Source of the DNA: Alkalinema sp. FACHB-956
GTDB lineage: Bacteria > Cyanobacteriota > Cyanobacteriia > Leptolyngbyales > Leptolyngbyaceae
Assembly (NCBI RefSeq): GCF_014697025.1
Contig: NZ_JACJRC010000005.1
Span: forward strand, 1 to 64,000
Direction of reading: 5' to 3'
DNA: 64,000 nucleotides
The position numbers and the translations under genes were made by a program. The notes beneath the pieces are model-generated. The model did not search any database. It was not told the DNA's origin and saw only the letters and a program-made list of their open reading frames with translations. Below, piece after piece: positions 1-8,888 of this stretch. Each line of letters opens with the position of its first letter. Position 1 is the first letter of the stretch.

Positions 1-105
1 GGGATGGTCTGGCTATCCCTCGCAGCGTCCCCCTGGTGTTGTGACGATCGTCAAGGGTCTACAACGGTTTGAAGGCATTTTCTTAGGTTGGAAAATGACT
101 TTCCC

Positions 106-672
106 CTGACTTGTGTGTACACGGTAGCAGCGAGTGGGGAGAGACTGCTTCCCTATCAGCTCAAGTCGTTCCACGATCGGTTTCCATTCAATTGGGTTCC
201 CCAGCGAGTGGGGAGCTAACGCGGTCAATCCCGTTTTCTGTACATCCAGCAACGTTTCCATTCAATTGGGTTCCCCAGCGAGTGGGGAGCAGATACCCAA
301 CTGTTGATTTTTTTACCCTTTGTACGTTGGTGTTTCCATTCAATTGGGTTCCCCAGCGAGTGGGGAGTTAAATCCTTTTGATTTTTCTCACATAGTCTTT
401 ACCTTGTTTCCATTCAATTGGGTTCCCCAGCGAGTGGGGAGTGGTTTGGCGGTTGGTTGTCAAGGGTGTCCGGTACGCTTGGGTTTCCATTCAATTGGGT
501 TCCCCAGCGAGTGGGGAGGATGCCAACAACAACGTATTACTCGGGGCGTCATTTGCCCTGGTTTCCATTCAATTGGGTTCCCCAGCGAGTGGGGAGCTGA
601 GCAAATCCCTGATCACCTGATCACAACATTGATTGGGTTTCCATTCAATTGGGTTCCCCAGCGAGTGGGGAG
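106..672 (-). CRISPR. CRISPR array, 7 full 36-nt repeats plus a degenerate end repeat
   Basis: Seven identical 36-nt repeats lie at 180-215, 254-289, 332-367, 406-441, 483-518, 561-596 and 637-672. On the + strand they begin GTTTCCATTC and end in a CCCC/GGGG hairpin followed by AG. Spacers between them are 38, 42, 38, 41, 42 and 40 nt and share no sequence. An eighth, degenerate copy at 106-141 keeps only its last 14 nt (CAGCGAGTGGGGAG) and is followed by a 38-nt spacer. On the minus strand the repeat ends in GGAAAC, like many cyanobacterial crRNA handles, and the decayed copy would be the last repeat with a lost 3' half. Both facts suggest transcription on the minus strand with the leader right of 672. 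This orientation is inferred. No cas gene is visible, so the subtype is not assigned. Confidence 0.97.
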
Positions 673-951
673 GGTACCCCTATTAAACCCAATCTCCATC
701 GGACTTTCAACCCCCATTTGCGAACCTCAGCCAAAATCCCCTCCCAAACCCCGATCGACCCTCCAAAAAAATCCCCGAAACCCTTACCCCACAACCCATC
801 GAAGCTCCCAACACAAAATCAACCTTTCAGCCCCCTTCCCCCCAGCGTCGCAACCCCAACCCCAGACAACGTAAAAAGTTGCATAGCTTCCGCAGCAACT
901 CGAAATACCTTTGCCAAAATCAGCATACCGAACCGCATCACCCAAGCTGCC
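673..951. other. spacer between CRISPR array and first gene; possible leader
   Basis: A C-rich stretch with no recognisable gene. The frame of the downstream gene stays open through this region and into the last CRISPR repeat, but the peptide it would encode is proline- and serine-rich low-complexity sequence, and its first residues come from the CRISPR repeat itself, so it is unlikely to be translated. If the array is transcribed leftwards, its leader and promoter should lie here, although the usual A/T-rich leader composition is not seen. Confidence 0.4.
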
Positions 952-3900
952 ATGGCAAACCGATCGCAAGGCTTCCTCAAACTCGAATTCTACATCCGCA
1001 ACGAACACCCCCAACTCCTCCAGGGCCTCGACCTCTGGCTCCAACTCGGCCTCCTCACCGAAGCTCAAATCCATAAATTCGCCCGCAACCAACTCACCTG
1101 CGATCGGCCTATCCCCGAACCCCAACCCACCCCCGATCGCAGCCCCATCCCCGCCGCCGATCTACGCGGCGAATTCATCCTCACCCCCTCACCCACCCAC
1201 CCCCTTACCCCACCCACCCCCAAACCCCCCAGACCCCAAACCGGCCTCAGCCAACTCCTCACCCGCCTCATGGCCGAGATCGCCGTCGTCTGGCTCCTCT
1301 TCCTCGGCGTCTTCCTCGTCGTCATCTCCTCCGCCGTCCTCGCCGCCGCCCAATGGCAAAACGTCACCCCGATCGGCCAATACGCCATCCTCTGGGCCTA
1401 CACGATCGCCTTCGGAGCCGTCGGCTGGTACACCGCCCAAAACCCCAGCCTGCGCCTCACCAGCCGCATGCTCCAAATCACCACCCTCCTAATCATCCCC
1501 GTCAACTTCTGGATGATGGACGGCTTCCGACTCTGGAATAGCCCCCCCGGCTGGGCCATGGTGATTTTCTCAGCCATCACCCTCTCGTTATTGCAATTTC
1601 AACTCCTCCGCACCAGTCCCCGTCTCACCTGGCTCAACAGCAGCCTCCTCAGTTGGCTCAACTGGGGCTGGGCCATCCCCGGCATCCCCCTCACCGCCAC
1701 CTACACAGGCATCCTCGGCACCACCGCCCTCCAACTACGCACCCTCCCACCCTCATCACCCCCCTCACCCTCATCACCCTCTACCCCATCCACCCCCGAC
1801 CTCGGCAAACTCACGATCGCCTTCGCCACCCTCCTCCTGATCGGACGCGCCACCCTCGCCGCCCAGATCCCCCTCAGCCACTTCGGCCTTGGCCTAGGAC
1901 TCTGCGGCTGGCTGCTGATCCAACAAAACCGCAGCCTCCCCCGACCCCTCTGGGCCCAGGCAGGTGCAGGACTGCTCAGCTTCGGTTGGCTCGTCGCCGT
2001 CACCGATGGCCAACTCTGGCAAGCCCTCGGCTGTAGCCTCCTAGGACTCCTCCTGCTCTGGCAACGCCTTGTGCGATCGTGGCGCAACCAAGAAACCGTC
2101 GCCCTCATCATCGTCGGCCTGCAAACCTATAGCCTCCTGCGCGTCCTCTTTCCCCCCAGCCTGCGCAGTTCCATCCTCGCCACGATCGCCCGCTGGGCCA
2201 ACCTCGAACTGGGAGCCTGGGAACTCACCGGCCTCGGCTTCTTCGCCAGCCTCCTCGGCCTGATCGCCTTCGCCCAATACCTCCAACGCCAAAACCAACC
2301 CCACCTCGCCCTCCTCACCCAAAAAATCACCCTCGCCTGGGGCATCACCCTCGCCCTCCCCGGCCTCTTCAACCCCCTCATCCGGGCCATCTACTTCACC
2401 CTCTCCGCCCTCTGCCTCGGCATTGCACTCTACCTACGATCGCGCCAAACCAGCCCCATCCCCCCCTGGAGAATCCACACCACCCACAGCATCAGCATTC
2501 TCGCGGGCCTCTCCTGGATCATCTGGGCCACCCCCAATCTAGACAGCACCGTCTGGGCCACAATCTTCCTCGCAGGCATGGTCGTCGAGTGGGCACTCTG
2601 CCTCCGCACCCAAGGCCCCTGGCAAACCAGCACCTGGTACATGGGCCTCGGCTTCGCTACGATCGGGTACGTCTTGCTGAACATTGCCCTTTGGACCGAC
2701 GCCAGCAACCCCTACTGGAGCCTCAGTTGGCTAGCAGCTCCCATCATGCTCTGGCTCCTGGCCCGATCGCGCCGCTTCCCCCAACCCAGACAAGCCAGCG
2801 CCCTCAGCGTCCTCGCCCTCGTCCTAGCACCGGGACTCACCCGCTTCGCCCTCGATCCGTTCCTCCTCTGTACCGCGATCGTCACCCCCTTAATGGCCCT
2901 CAACGCCAAAATCCTCCGCAACCTCCTTCCCGTCGCCCTCACCCTCGGCGCAGCCATGACCAGCCTCAGTGCAGGCTTCTTTAAACTGAATATCGTCTGG
3001 TTTAACGACTGGCTCTTCGTGTGGTGCACAGCATTGTCGATCGGGCTGTGGCTCCTGCGGCAACTCTGTCTGCGATCGACCAGACGCGATCCCTCCACTA
3101 GCACTTCTACTAGCACTTCTACTAGTACTTCCGCCGATAATCCCACTAGCAATCCTAAAAGCACTTCTCCAAACACCATTCTCACCGTTTTCCAAACACC
3201 CCCAGGCCAACCCTTACCCGTTCTCTACGCCAGAGCCGCCAACGGTTGGGCGATCGGCATCACCGCCTTTGTCATCCTGATTTTGACCCTACTTGCAGCC
3301 TATGCCTTTACTGTGACCTACCCGCAAAGCATTCCCAACCAATTCCTCATTGCAACCGGATTAGTCCTCATCGGCATCGGACTGCGCCTGACCCAAGGCA
3401 TCACCACCCTGGCTCTCCTGGGGTTGGGCTGGACGATCGAACTCGCGATCGCCTTCCTCGCCGAACTGACCCATGCGCCCCTCGAAATGCGGATTATTGG
3501 TAACCTCGCGATCGCCTGGGTCACGCAAATTGCCGGGGATGGAACCCTAGCCCTCCGCCGCGATCGCATTGCCCAACTAGCTTGGCGATCAGCCTTCCAT
3601 TGGTTCCCCCTCAGCTTTGCCAGCTTTGCCCTGCTCCTTATCCACCTGCAATTCACCGAATTCACCGGACTGTGGACGATCGTGGCCACCATCCCATTCC
3701 TCAGCGTGGGTCGTCGCCAATCTTCCCTCAAAGCGCTGAGCTATCTCGGCATCATTGGCTTTTCCGTTGGAGCCTACGAATTACTGCTCTATCAAATCTC
3801 CCAAGCCCCTCCCGGCGGCCAAGTCGGAGACGCCGTCATTCTCCTCGCCGGACTCGCCACCACCCTGACGATCGGCTATCGACTCCTACTACGGCCCCTG

Positions 3901-4893
3901 GTCAACTACAGCCACCTCAGCAGCTCCGAAATCACCGCCCTGATGCATCTCCATTGGGGCCTCGGCACACTGTTGGCCATCCTGGCATTGCCCTTACCCC
4001 ACAGCGTCACCGCAGGCTACGGCTGGGCTGGACTCATGGCCGCGCTGGCCGTCCAAGCCATCAGCCAAGGGCGACAGGTGCGAGACTGGACCTATCCCGG
4101 TGTCCTCCAAGCTTGGGCCGCGATCGGGTATCTTCTCTACCAGTGGTTGCCCGATGCCATCCTGTGGAATTGGGGTGGCGCGATCGCGACCCTCGTCGCG
4201 GCTGTGACCTATGCCATTCCCTGGCGGCGCTGGGGCTGGGACGATCGGCCATGGCAACACTGCGCCTTGAGTTTACCCACCGCAGTTCCATTGCTCACTG
4301 CGTTAACGATTAACGTGCCCAGCTTGTTAATCACCGGCGGTTTCTATGCCGGATTCGCCGCTGTCACCCAGCAAATTCGCGTGAGTTATCTCGGCTTACT
4401 CTTTGCCGTTTGGGGACTGTTTCGACTCTTCATGCAATGGCAATTCCAAGATCCGCTGTGGTACGTGTCCGTTGTGAGTTTGAGCCTGTTGTATATCGTG
4501 CAGGTAGACCCCAGCCTCCGATCGCAGGCGGACAAAGAAAAACGCCATTGGATTCGCTGTTTAGCCGTCGGCTTATTCTGTGCAACTGCCTTTTTACAAT
4601 CGGAACAAAGTTGGCTAGAAGGCTTACTGACGATCGGCCTAGGGCTAGGACTGATCTTCGCCGGACTGGGCTTGCGGGTCAGAGCCTACCTCTACGTGGG
4701 AACGGTAATGTTTATGCTAAAAGTCCTGCGGCAACTTTGGCTGTTCATTAGCGACTATTCCCTCCTCCTCTGGGGCTTGGGCATTCTGGTCGGGTTGCTA
4801 CTAATCTGGATTGCCGCCACCTTCGAAGCCCGTCGCAGCCAAGCGATCGCCTTTGTGCAATACTGGGTCAACGAACTCGATGCCTGGGAGTAG
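952..4893 (+). CDS. very large multi-spanning membrane protein, DUF2157-like
   Basis: About 1313 residues. A short soluble N-terminus (residues 1-45) has the pattern of DUF2157-type proteins (LQGLDLWLQLGLLTEAQI). A proline-rich linker follows, and from about residue 105 to the end hydrophobic helices run almost without a break, several dozen in all. A Ser/Thr-rich low-complexity linker (TSTSTSTSTS) interrupts them at about residue 720. I chose ATG 952 because the open frame upstream is low complexity and derives from CRISPR DNA; no clear ribosome-binding site precedes it. The DUF58 gene starts 3 bases after its stop, so the two are almost certainly co-transcribed. Codon use is strikingly C-rich in the first half. 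Function is unknown; an integral inner-membrane role is inferred. Confidence 0.8.
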   Translation: MANRSQGFLKLEFYIRNEHPQLLQGLDLWLQLGLLTEAQIHKFARNQLTCDRPIPEPQPTPDRSPIPAADLRGEFILTPSPTHPLTPPTPKPPRPQTGLSQLLTRLMAEIAVVWLLFLGVFLVVISSAVLAAAQWQNVTPIGQYAILWAYTIAFGAVGWYTAQNPSLRLTSRMLQITTLLIIPVNFWMMDGFRLWNSPPGWAMVIFSAITLSLLQFQLLRTSPRLTWLNSSLLSWLNWGWAIPGIPLTATYTGILGTTALQLRTLPPSSPPSPSSPSTPSTPDLGKLTIAFATLLLIGRATLAAQIPLSHFGLGLGLCGWLLIQQNRSLPRPLWAQAGAGLLSFGWLVAVTDGQLWQALGCSLLGLLLLWQRLVRSWRNQETVALIIVGLQTYSLLRVLFPPSLRSSILATIARWANLELGAWELTGLGFFASLLGLIAFAQYLQRQNQPHLALLTQKITLAWGITLALPGLFNPLIRAIYFTLSALCLGIALYLRSRQTSPIPPWRIHTTHSISILAGLSWIIWATPNLDSTVWATIFLAGMVVEWALCLRTQGPWQTSTWYMGLGFATIGYVLLNIALWTDASNPYWSLSWLAAPIMLWLLARSRRFPQPRQASALSVLALVLAPGLTRFALDPFLLCTAIVTPLMALNAKILRNLLPVALTLGAAMTSLSAGFFKLNIVWFNDWLFVWCTALSIGLWLLRQLCLRSTRRDPSTSTSTSTSTSTSADNPTSNPKSTSPNTILTVFQTPPGQPLPVLYARAANGWAIGITAFVILILTLLAAYAFTVTYPQSIPNQFLIATGLVLIGIGLRLTQGITTLALLGLGWTIELAIAFLAELTHAPLEMRIIGNLAIAWVTQIAGDGTLALRRDRIAQLAWRSAFHWFPLSFASFALLLIHLQFTEFTGLWTIVATIPFLSVGRRQSSLKALSYLGIIGFSVGAYELLLYQISQAPPGGQVGDAVILLAGLATTLTIGYRLLLRPLVNYSHLSSSEITALMHLHWGLGTLLAILALPLPHSVTAGYGWAGLMAALAVQAISQGRQVRDWTYPGVLQAWAAIGYLLYQWLPDAILWNWGGAIATLVAAVTYAIPWRRWGWDDRPWQHCALSLPTAVPLLTALTINVPSLLITGGFYAGFAAVTQQIRVSYLGLLFAVWGLFRLFMQWQFQDPLWYVSVVSLSLLYIVQVDPSLRSQADKEKRHWIRCLAVGLFCATAFLQSEQSWLEGLLTIGLGLGLIFAGLGLRVRAYLYVGTVMFMLKVLRQLWLFISDYSLLLWGLGILVGLLLIWIAATFEARRSQAIAFVQYWVNELDAWE

Positions 4894-4896
4894 TCC

Positions 4897-6219
4897 ATGA
4901 TCCCCACCTTGCGTCTCTACGGTTTACTCATTTTTGGGGCAGCTATCACCACCCTATTCGCGCTACTTTGGCCGGGAAAAGGGGGCTTGGGATTGGCGTT
5001 ACTGTTGCTGCTGCTATACGATGTAGCAATCCTAGCAGCCATGGTGATGGATGGTATTCGCAGTCGATCGCAGCGGGTTGAGGTAATCCGTCAGCCGATC
5101 TCCCGGCTCTCGATCGGACGGGATAATCCCATCACCCTAACGGTTTGTGCTAAAAATAGTGGCGCGATCGTGCAAATTCGCGATACCTATCCCCGTCAGC
5201 ATTTCAGCGTTTCCCAGGCAACCCTAGAAGCCAGCCTCGCTCCCCAGGAAACCCTGGATCTCACCTACCAGGCCAAACCCACCTATCGCGGGTCTTACAC
5301 CTGGGGCAAAATTGCTGTGCGACAACTGAGCGGCTGGAAATTGCTGTGGATGGATTGGACGGTGGCGGAATCGACCCCGGTGGAGGTCTTCCCAGATCTG
5401 ATTGGGCTCCGATCTCTCTCAATTCGGCTGGCACTCCAGGCAACGGGCAACCTCCGGCAAAATCGCCGCATCGGCATGGGCACGGAATTTGCAGAACTGC
5501 GGGACTATGCCACGGGGGACGATCCCCGGCTCATCGACTGGAAAGCCACCGCACGGCGCGATCGCCCCTTGGTGCGCGTCCTAGAACCGGAGCAGGAACA
5601 AACGCTGATTATCCTGCTCGATCGGGGGCGGTTGATGACAGCCCAGGTGAATGGGTTACAACGCTTCGACTGGGGCTTAAATGCCACCCTATCCCTGGCG
5701 TTAACGGCCTTGAAACGGGGCGATCGGGTGGGCGTAGGCGTCTTCGATCGGGCCTTGCACACCTGGATTCCGCCGCAACGGGGCGATCGGCAACTCACGC
5801 AATTACTCGAACGACTCACCCCCATCCAACCGGATTTCATCGAACCCGATTATCTCGGCACTATCAACACCGTCACCCAACAACAACATCGCCGTGCCCT
5901 CGTGGTGATGATTACAGATATTGTCGATGAGATTGCATCAATGGAATTGCTCAATGCCATGGGACGGTTAGCCCCCCGATACTTACCCTTCTGCGTTGCG
6001 CTGCGGGATAGCCAAATCGATCGCCAAGCCCACGAATTTAGCAGCGAAGTCGCAGAAAACTATGCCCGTGCCGTCGCATTAGATCTGATCAACCAGCGGC
6101 AAGTGGCCTTTGCGAAGTTGAAGCAAAAAGGCGTATTAGTCTTAGACGCCCCAGCGGATCAAATAACCGATCAACTCATCGACCGCTACCTACAACTCAA
6201 GCTCCGTAATCAGCTTTAG
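4897..6219 (+). CDS. DUF58 domain-containing protein
   Basis: 440 residues. Two hydrophobic helices lie near the N-terminus (about residues 5-50), followed by a beta-rich region and then the DUF58 signature around residues 195-240 (FAELRDYATGDDPRLIDWKA, then RRDRPLVRVLEPE). The C-terminal half resembles a von Willebrand A-like fold (IILLDRGR, VVMITDIVDE). DUF58 proteins usually accompany MoxR-type AAA ATPases and act at the cell envelope. No MoxR gene is visible here; the partner instead appears to be the giant membrane protein whose stop lies 3 bases upstream. The family call is secure but the specific role is unknown. Confidence 0.92.
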   Translation: MIPTLRLYGLLIFGAAITTLFALLWPGKGGLGLALLLLLLYDVAILAAMVMDGIRSRSQRVEVIRQPISRLSIGRDNPITLTVCAKNSGAIVQIRDTYPRQHFSVSQATLEASLAPQETLDLTYQAKPTYRGSYTWGKIAVRQLSGWKLLWMDWTVAESTPVEVFPDLIGLRSLSIRLALQATGNLRQNRRIGMGTEFAELRDYATGDDPRLIDWKATARRDRPLVRVLEPEQEQTLIILLDRGRLMTAQVNGLQRFDWGLNATLSLALTALKRGDRVGVGVFDRALHTWIPPQRGDRQLTQLLERLTPIQPDFIEPDYLGTINTVTQQQHRRALVVMITDIVDEIASMELLNAMGRLAPRYLPFCVALRDSQIDRQAHEFSSEVAENYARAVALDLINQRQVAFAKLKQKGVLVLDAPADQITDQLIDRYLQLKLRNQL

Positions 6220-6397
6220 TGCGATCGTGCTCGGTTGTCCCCGTGGCAAGAACGACACCCAATGACGACAACGTCCATCGCACAATCAAAATTAATCCTT
6301 ACAATTCCTGCCGGATGGCTTGAAGATCAGAGTCAGTTCTGATATGCATGGATTACCAATTTAAGTGATTGCAGTGATTGCAGGAGTGTAGATCTCC

Positions 6398-7021
6398 ATG
6401 AGTACCTTACGTGTCGGAGTTGCAGGCCCCGTCGGTTCCGGAAAAACCGCCCTCGTCGAAGTCCTGTGCAAACGATTGCGCGATCGCTATCAACTCGCCG
6501 TCGTCACCAACGATATCTACACCCAAGAAGACGCCCAATTCCTCGTCCGCAGCCAAGCCCTCAACGCCGATCGTATCCTCGGGGTCGAAACCGGGGGTTG
6601 TCCCCACACCGCCATCCGCGAAGACGCCTCCATGAACCTCGCCGCGATCGAAGACTTGGAACAACGCTTTCAAACCCTCGACATTATCTTTGTCGAGAGC
6701 GGTGGTGACAATTTGGCAGCAACCTTCAGCCCCGAACTGGTTGACCTGACCATTTATGTGATTGATGTCGCGGGTGGTGACAAAATTCCCCGTAAAGGTG
6801 GCCCCGGCATTACCAAATCCGATCACCTCGTTATTAATAAAATCGATCTTGCCCCCTACGTCGGCGCTAGCTTGGATGTGATGGATCGCGATGCCCGCCG
6901 GATGCGCGGTGACAAACCCTTCAGCTTTACCAACCTCAAAACCCAGGAAGGACTTGATCCCATCATTCAATTTATTACCTCCCACCTCCACCCCCAAGCC
7001 CTCTCCCCCACGATCGCGTGA
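6398..7021 (+). CDS. ureG: urease accessory GTPase UreG
   Basis: 207 residues, the usual UreG length. It has a P-loop near the N-terminus ([10 protein letters not shown], about residues 10-19), the metal-binding Cys-Pro-His motif ([13 protein letters not shown], about 65-77), a Walker B-like region ([19 protein letters not shown]) and a guanine-specificity motif ([10 protein letters not shown]). UreG is the SIMIBI-class GTPase that delivers nickel to the urease active site together with UreD, UreF and UreE in the cytoplasm. The urease structural genes are not in the window, but the urea transporter operon starts 320 bases downstream, so the context is urea use. Confidence 0.97.
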   Translation: MSTLRVGVAGPVGSGKTALVEVLCKRLRDRYQLAVVTNDIYTQEDAQFLVRSQALNADRILGVETGGCPHTAIREDASMNLAAIEDLEQRFQTLDIIFVESGGDNLAATFSPELVDLTIYVIDVAGGDKIPRKGGPGITKSDHLVINKIDLAPYVGASLDVMDRDARRMRGDKPFSFTNLKTQEGLDPIIQFITSHLHPQALSPTIA

Positions 7022-7089
7022 CCCGATCGCGGAACCCAAGCACAGAACCCGATCGCGGAACCCGATCGCCCATTGTTGCGGTCTTTCCA

Positions 7090-7117
7090 GAAATATTGCA
7101 GTAAGTCGCAATATTTC
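7090..7117 (+). terminator. hairpin downstream of ureG
   Basis: A perfect 10-bp inverted repeat (GAAATATTGC and GCAATATTTC) surrounds an 8-nt loop, about 70 bases after the ureG stop. It lacks a run of T on either side, so it may be a weak terminator or a transcript-stabilising hairpin. It separates ureG from the promoter of urtA. Confidence 0.5.
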
Positions 7118-7225
7118 AATAAATGCAAAGTAAGGCTAGACAATTAACCGTACTTGCACAGGGGATACAGATCACAAACTCTCCGTGATTTAGGTTGCAT
7201 TTCATACCAGAAACCTAGGGGTTTG

Positions 7226-7267
7226 GTGTACCTAGATACATTTTTGCAGGATATGCGGTTCTAGCAT
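7226..7267 (+). promoter_or_regulatory. NtcA-activated promoter of urtABCDE (predicted)
   Basis: GTG-N8-TAC lies at 7226-7239, followed after exactly 22 bases by TAGCAT at 7262-7267. This fits the layout of NtcA class II promoters (GTA-N8-TAC, about 22 bases, TA-N3-T), with one substitution in the first triplet. The urtA start codon is 74 bases downstream of the -10. NtcA control of urt genes is known in other cyanobacteria, so the location makes biological sense. The site was found by eye and is not experimentally shown. Confidence 0.7.
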
Positions 7268-7341
7268 GTTGGAGATGCGACCTCGGTCAGTCATGTTCTG
7301 CATCTTGATTTCAATCCCCTTGTGAGGAGCAAGTTCAAACA

Positions 7342-8652
7342 ATGACAAAGCAATTTGGGCGGCGTGAGTTTATCCTGTTTAGCTCCGCCACAGCAGGTAG
7401 TTTGCTGCTGAAAGCTTGTTCAGCCCCCACCACCACCACAAGCTCTACCACCTCTCCAGGAGCTTCCCCCGCAGCCAGTGGCAGTGGCAACACCATTAAA
7501 GTTGGCATCCTTCACTCCCTCAGCGGCACAATGGCCATCTCTGAAAAGAGCGTTGTAGATGCTGAACTGCTCGCGATCGAAGAAATCAACAAAGCCGGTG
7601 GTGTGCTCGGTAAGCAAATTGAACCGATCACGGAAGACGGTCAATCCACTTGGCCGACCTTTGCTGAAAAAGCCAAGAAGTTGATCGACCAAGACAAAGT
7701 GGCTACGGTCTTTGGCTGCTGGACCTCTGCCAGCCGTAAAGCCGTTCTGCCCGTATTCGAGTCCAAGAAGCACCTGTTGTGGTACCCGGTGCAATACGAA
7801 GGACAGGAATGCTCCAATAACGTGTTCTACACCGGAGCTGCCCCCAACCAACAGATCGAACCCTCCGTGGATTGGCTGCTGGAAAACAAGGGTAAAGACT
7901 TCTTCCTCGTTGGGTCTGACTACGTCTTCCCCCAAACCGCCAACACGATTATTAAGGCGCAACTGGCGGCTAAGGGTGGCAAGACCGTGGGTGAAGACTA
8001 CATTCCCCTCGGCAACACCGAAGTCAAGCCTGTAATCGCCAAAATCAAAGCGGCCCTTCCCAATGGGGGCGTGATTTACAACACCCTGAACGGAGACACC
8101 AACGTTGCTTTCTTTAAGGAAATGCAAGCCGCAGGCATGGGGCCGGATAAATATCCCACCATGTCCGTCAGTATTGCGGAAGAAGAAGTACAGGCGATCG
8201 GGGTGTCCTACCTGAAGGGCCATTACGCTGCCTGGAACTACTTCCAAACCGTAGATACCCCCGCCAGCAAGAAGTTTGTGGAAGCGTTCAAAGCCAAGTA
8301 CGGTGCAAACCGTGTGGTGAACGATCCCATGGAAGCGGCCTACATCATGGTCTACCTCTGGAAGCAGGCGGTGGAAAAAGCAGGCACCTTTGAAGATCTT
8401 GACAAGGTGAAGAAGGCGGCCTACGGTCAAACCTTTGATGCACCGGAAGGGAAGGTAACCCTGGAATCCAACCACCACCTATCGAAGTTTGTGCGGATTG
8501 GGGAAGTGGCGGAAGATGGTCTGTTCAAGATCGTCTTCGAAACCAAGGAAGCCGTCAAACCCGTGCCCTGGAACCAGTTCGTTGCGGAAACGAAGGGCTT
8601 CTCCTGCGACTGGTCTGATCCAGCGAAGGGTGGCAAATTCAAGGCTGCCTAA
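7342..8652 (+). CDS. urtA: urea ABC transporter substrate-binding lipoprotein UrtA
   Basis: 436 residues. The N-terminus has a twin arginine (R7, R8), a hydrophobic stretch and a lipobox (LLKAC, Cys26), followed by a Thr/Ser/Ala/Pro-rich linker to about residue 50. This suggests a lipid-anchored protein exported possibly by the Tat route. The mature part matches the branched-chain amino acid/urea-type periplasmic binding protein fold (VGILHSLSGTMAISEKSV near the start; TVFGCWTSASRKAVLPVFE). It captures urea and hands it to UrtBC. GTGAGGAGC upstream of ATG 7342 is a good ribosome-binding site. It is the first gene of urtABCDE, under a predicted NtcA promoter. Confidence 0.97.
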   Translation: MTKQFGRREFILFSSATAGSLLLKACSAPTTTTSSTTSPGASPAASGSGNTIKVGILHSLSGTMAISEKSVVDAELLAIEEINKAGGVLGKQIEPITEDGQSTWPTFAEKAKKLIDQDKVATVFGCWTSASRKAVLPVFESKKHLLWYPVQYEGQECSNNVFYTGAAPNQQIEPSVDWLLENKGKDFFLVGSDYVFPQTANTIIKAQLAAKGGKTVGEDYIPLGNTEVKPVIAKIKAALPNGGVIYNTLNGDTNVAFFKEMQAAGMGPDKYPTMSVSIAEEEVQAIGVSYLKGHYAAWNYFQTVDTPASKKFVEAFKAKYGANRVVNDPMEAAYIMVYLWKQAVEKAGTFEDLDKVKKAAYGQTFDAPEGKVTLESNHHLSKFVRIGEVAEDGLFKIVFETKEAVKPVPWNQFVAETKGFSCDWSDPAKGGKFKAA

Positions 8653-8657
8653 TCGTC

Positions 8658-8705
8658 TGATGGGTTAGTCATGTGATGGATTAGTCATATGACAGGTTGA
8701 GCGAT
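8658..8705. repeat. 16-bp tandem repeat just after the urtA stop
   Basis: Units at 8658-8673 (TGATGGGTTAGTCATG) and 8674-8689 (TGATGGATTAGTCATA), with a degenerate third copy after them. The tract begins six bases after the urtA stop codon. It is one of many private tandem tracts next to stop codons in this window. The rest of the urtA-urtB spacer, up to the ribosome-binding site near 8874, shows no gene. Confidence 0.8.
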
Positions 8706-8888
8706 CGTAGTATTCGCTAAGCAAATGTATTGCAGGCATCTCTGCGATCGCTCAGATCCGTAAACAATAACGACTGATGCCTCTCTCCACTCAATTCCAA
8801 GCTAATTCGGAGTTGATATGGGAGGGGCATTCCAGTCTGCATCCAGTTCTTCCGTATCGAGTTCTTCCGTTTTGAGGAGGATAGGCTT

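Noticed and set aside
2-106. Open frame entering from the left window edge.
   Set aside because: About 35 codons without family features, ending at TGA 104-106. Another frame on the opposite strand is equally open. It is too short to call a gene end.
111-874. Several overlapping open frames through the CRISPR array.
   Set aside because: Their peptides simply translate the 36-nt repeat again and again, so they are artefacts of the array.
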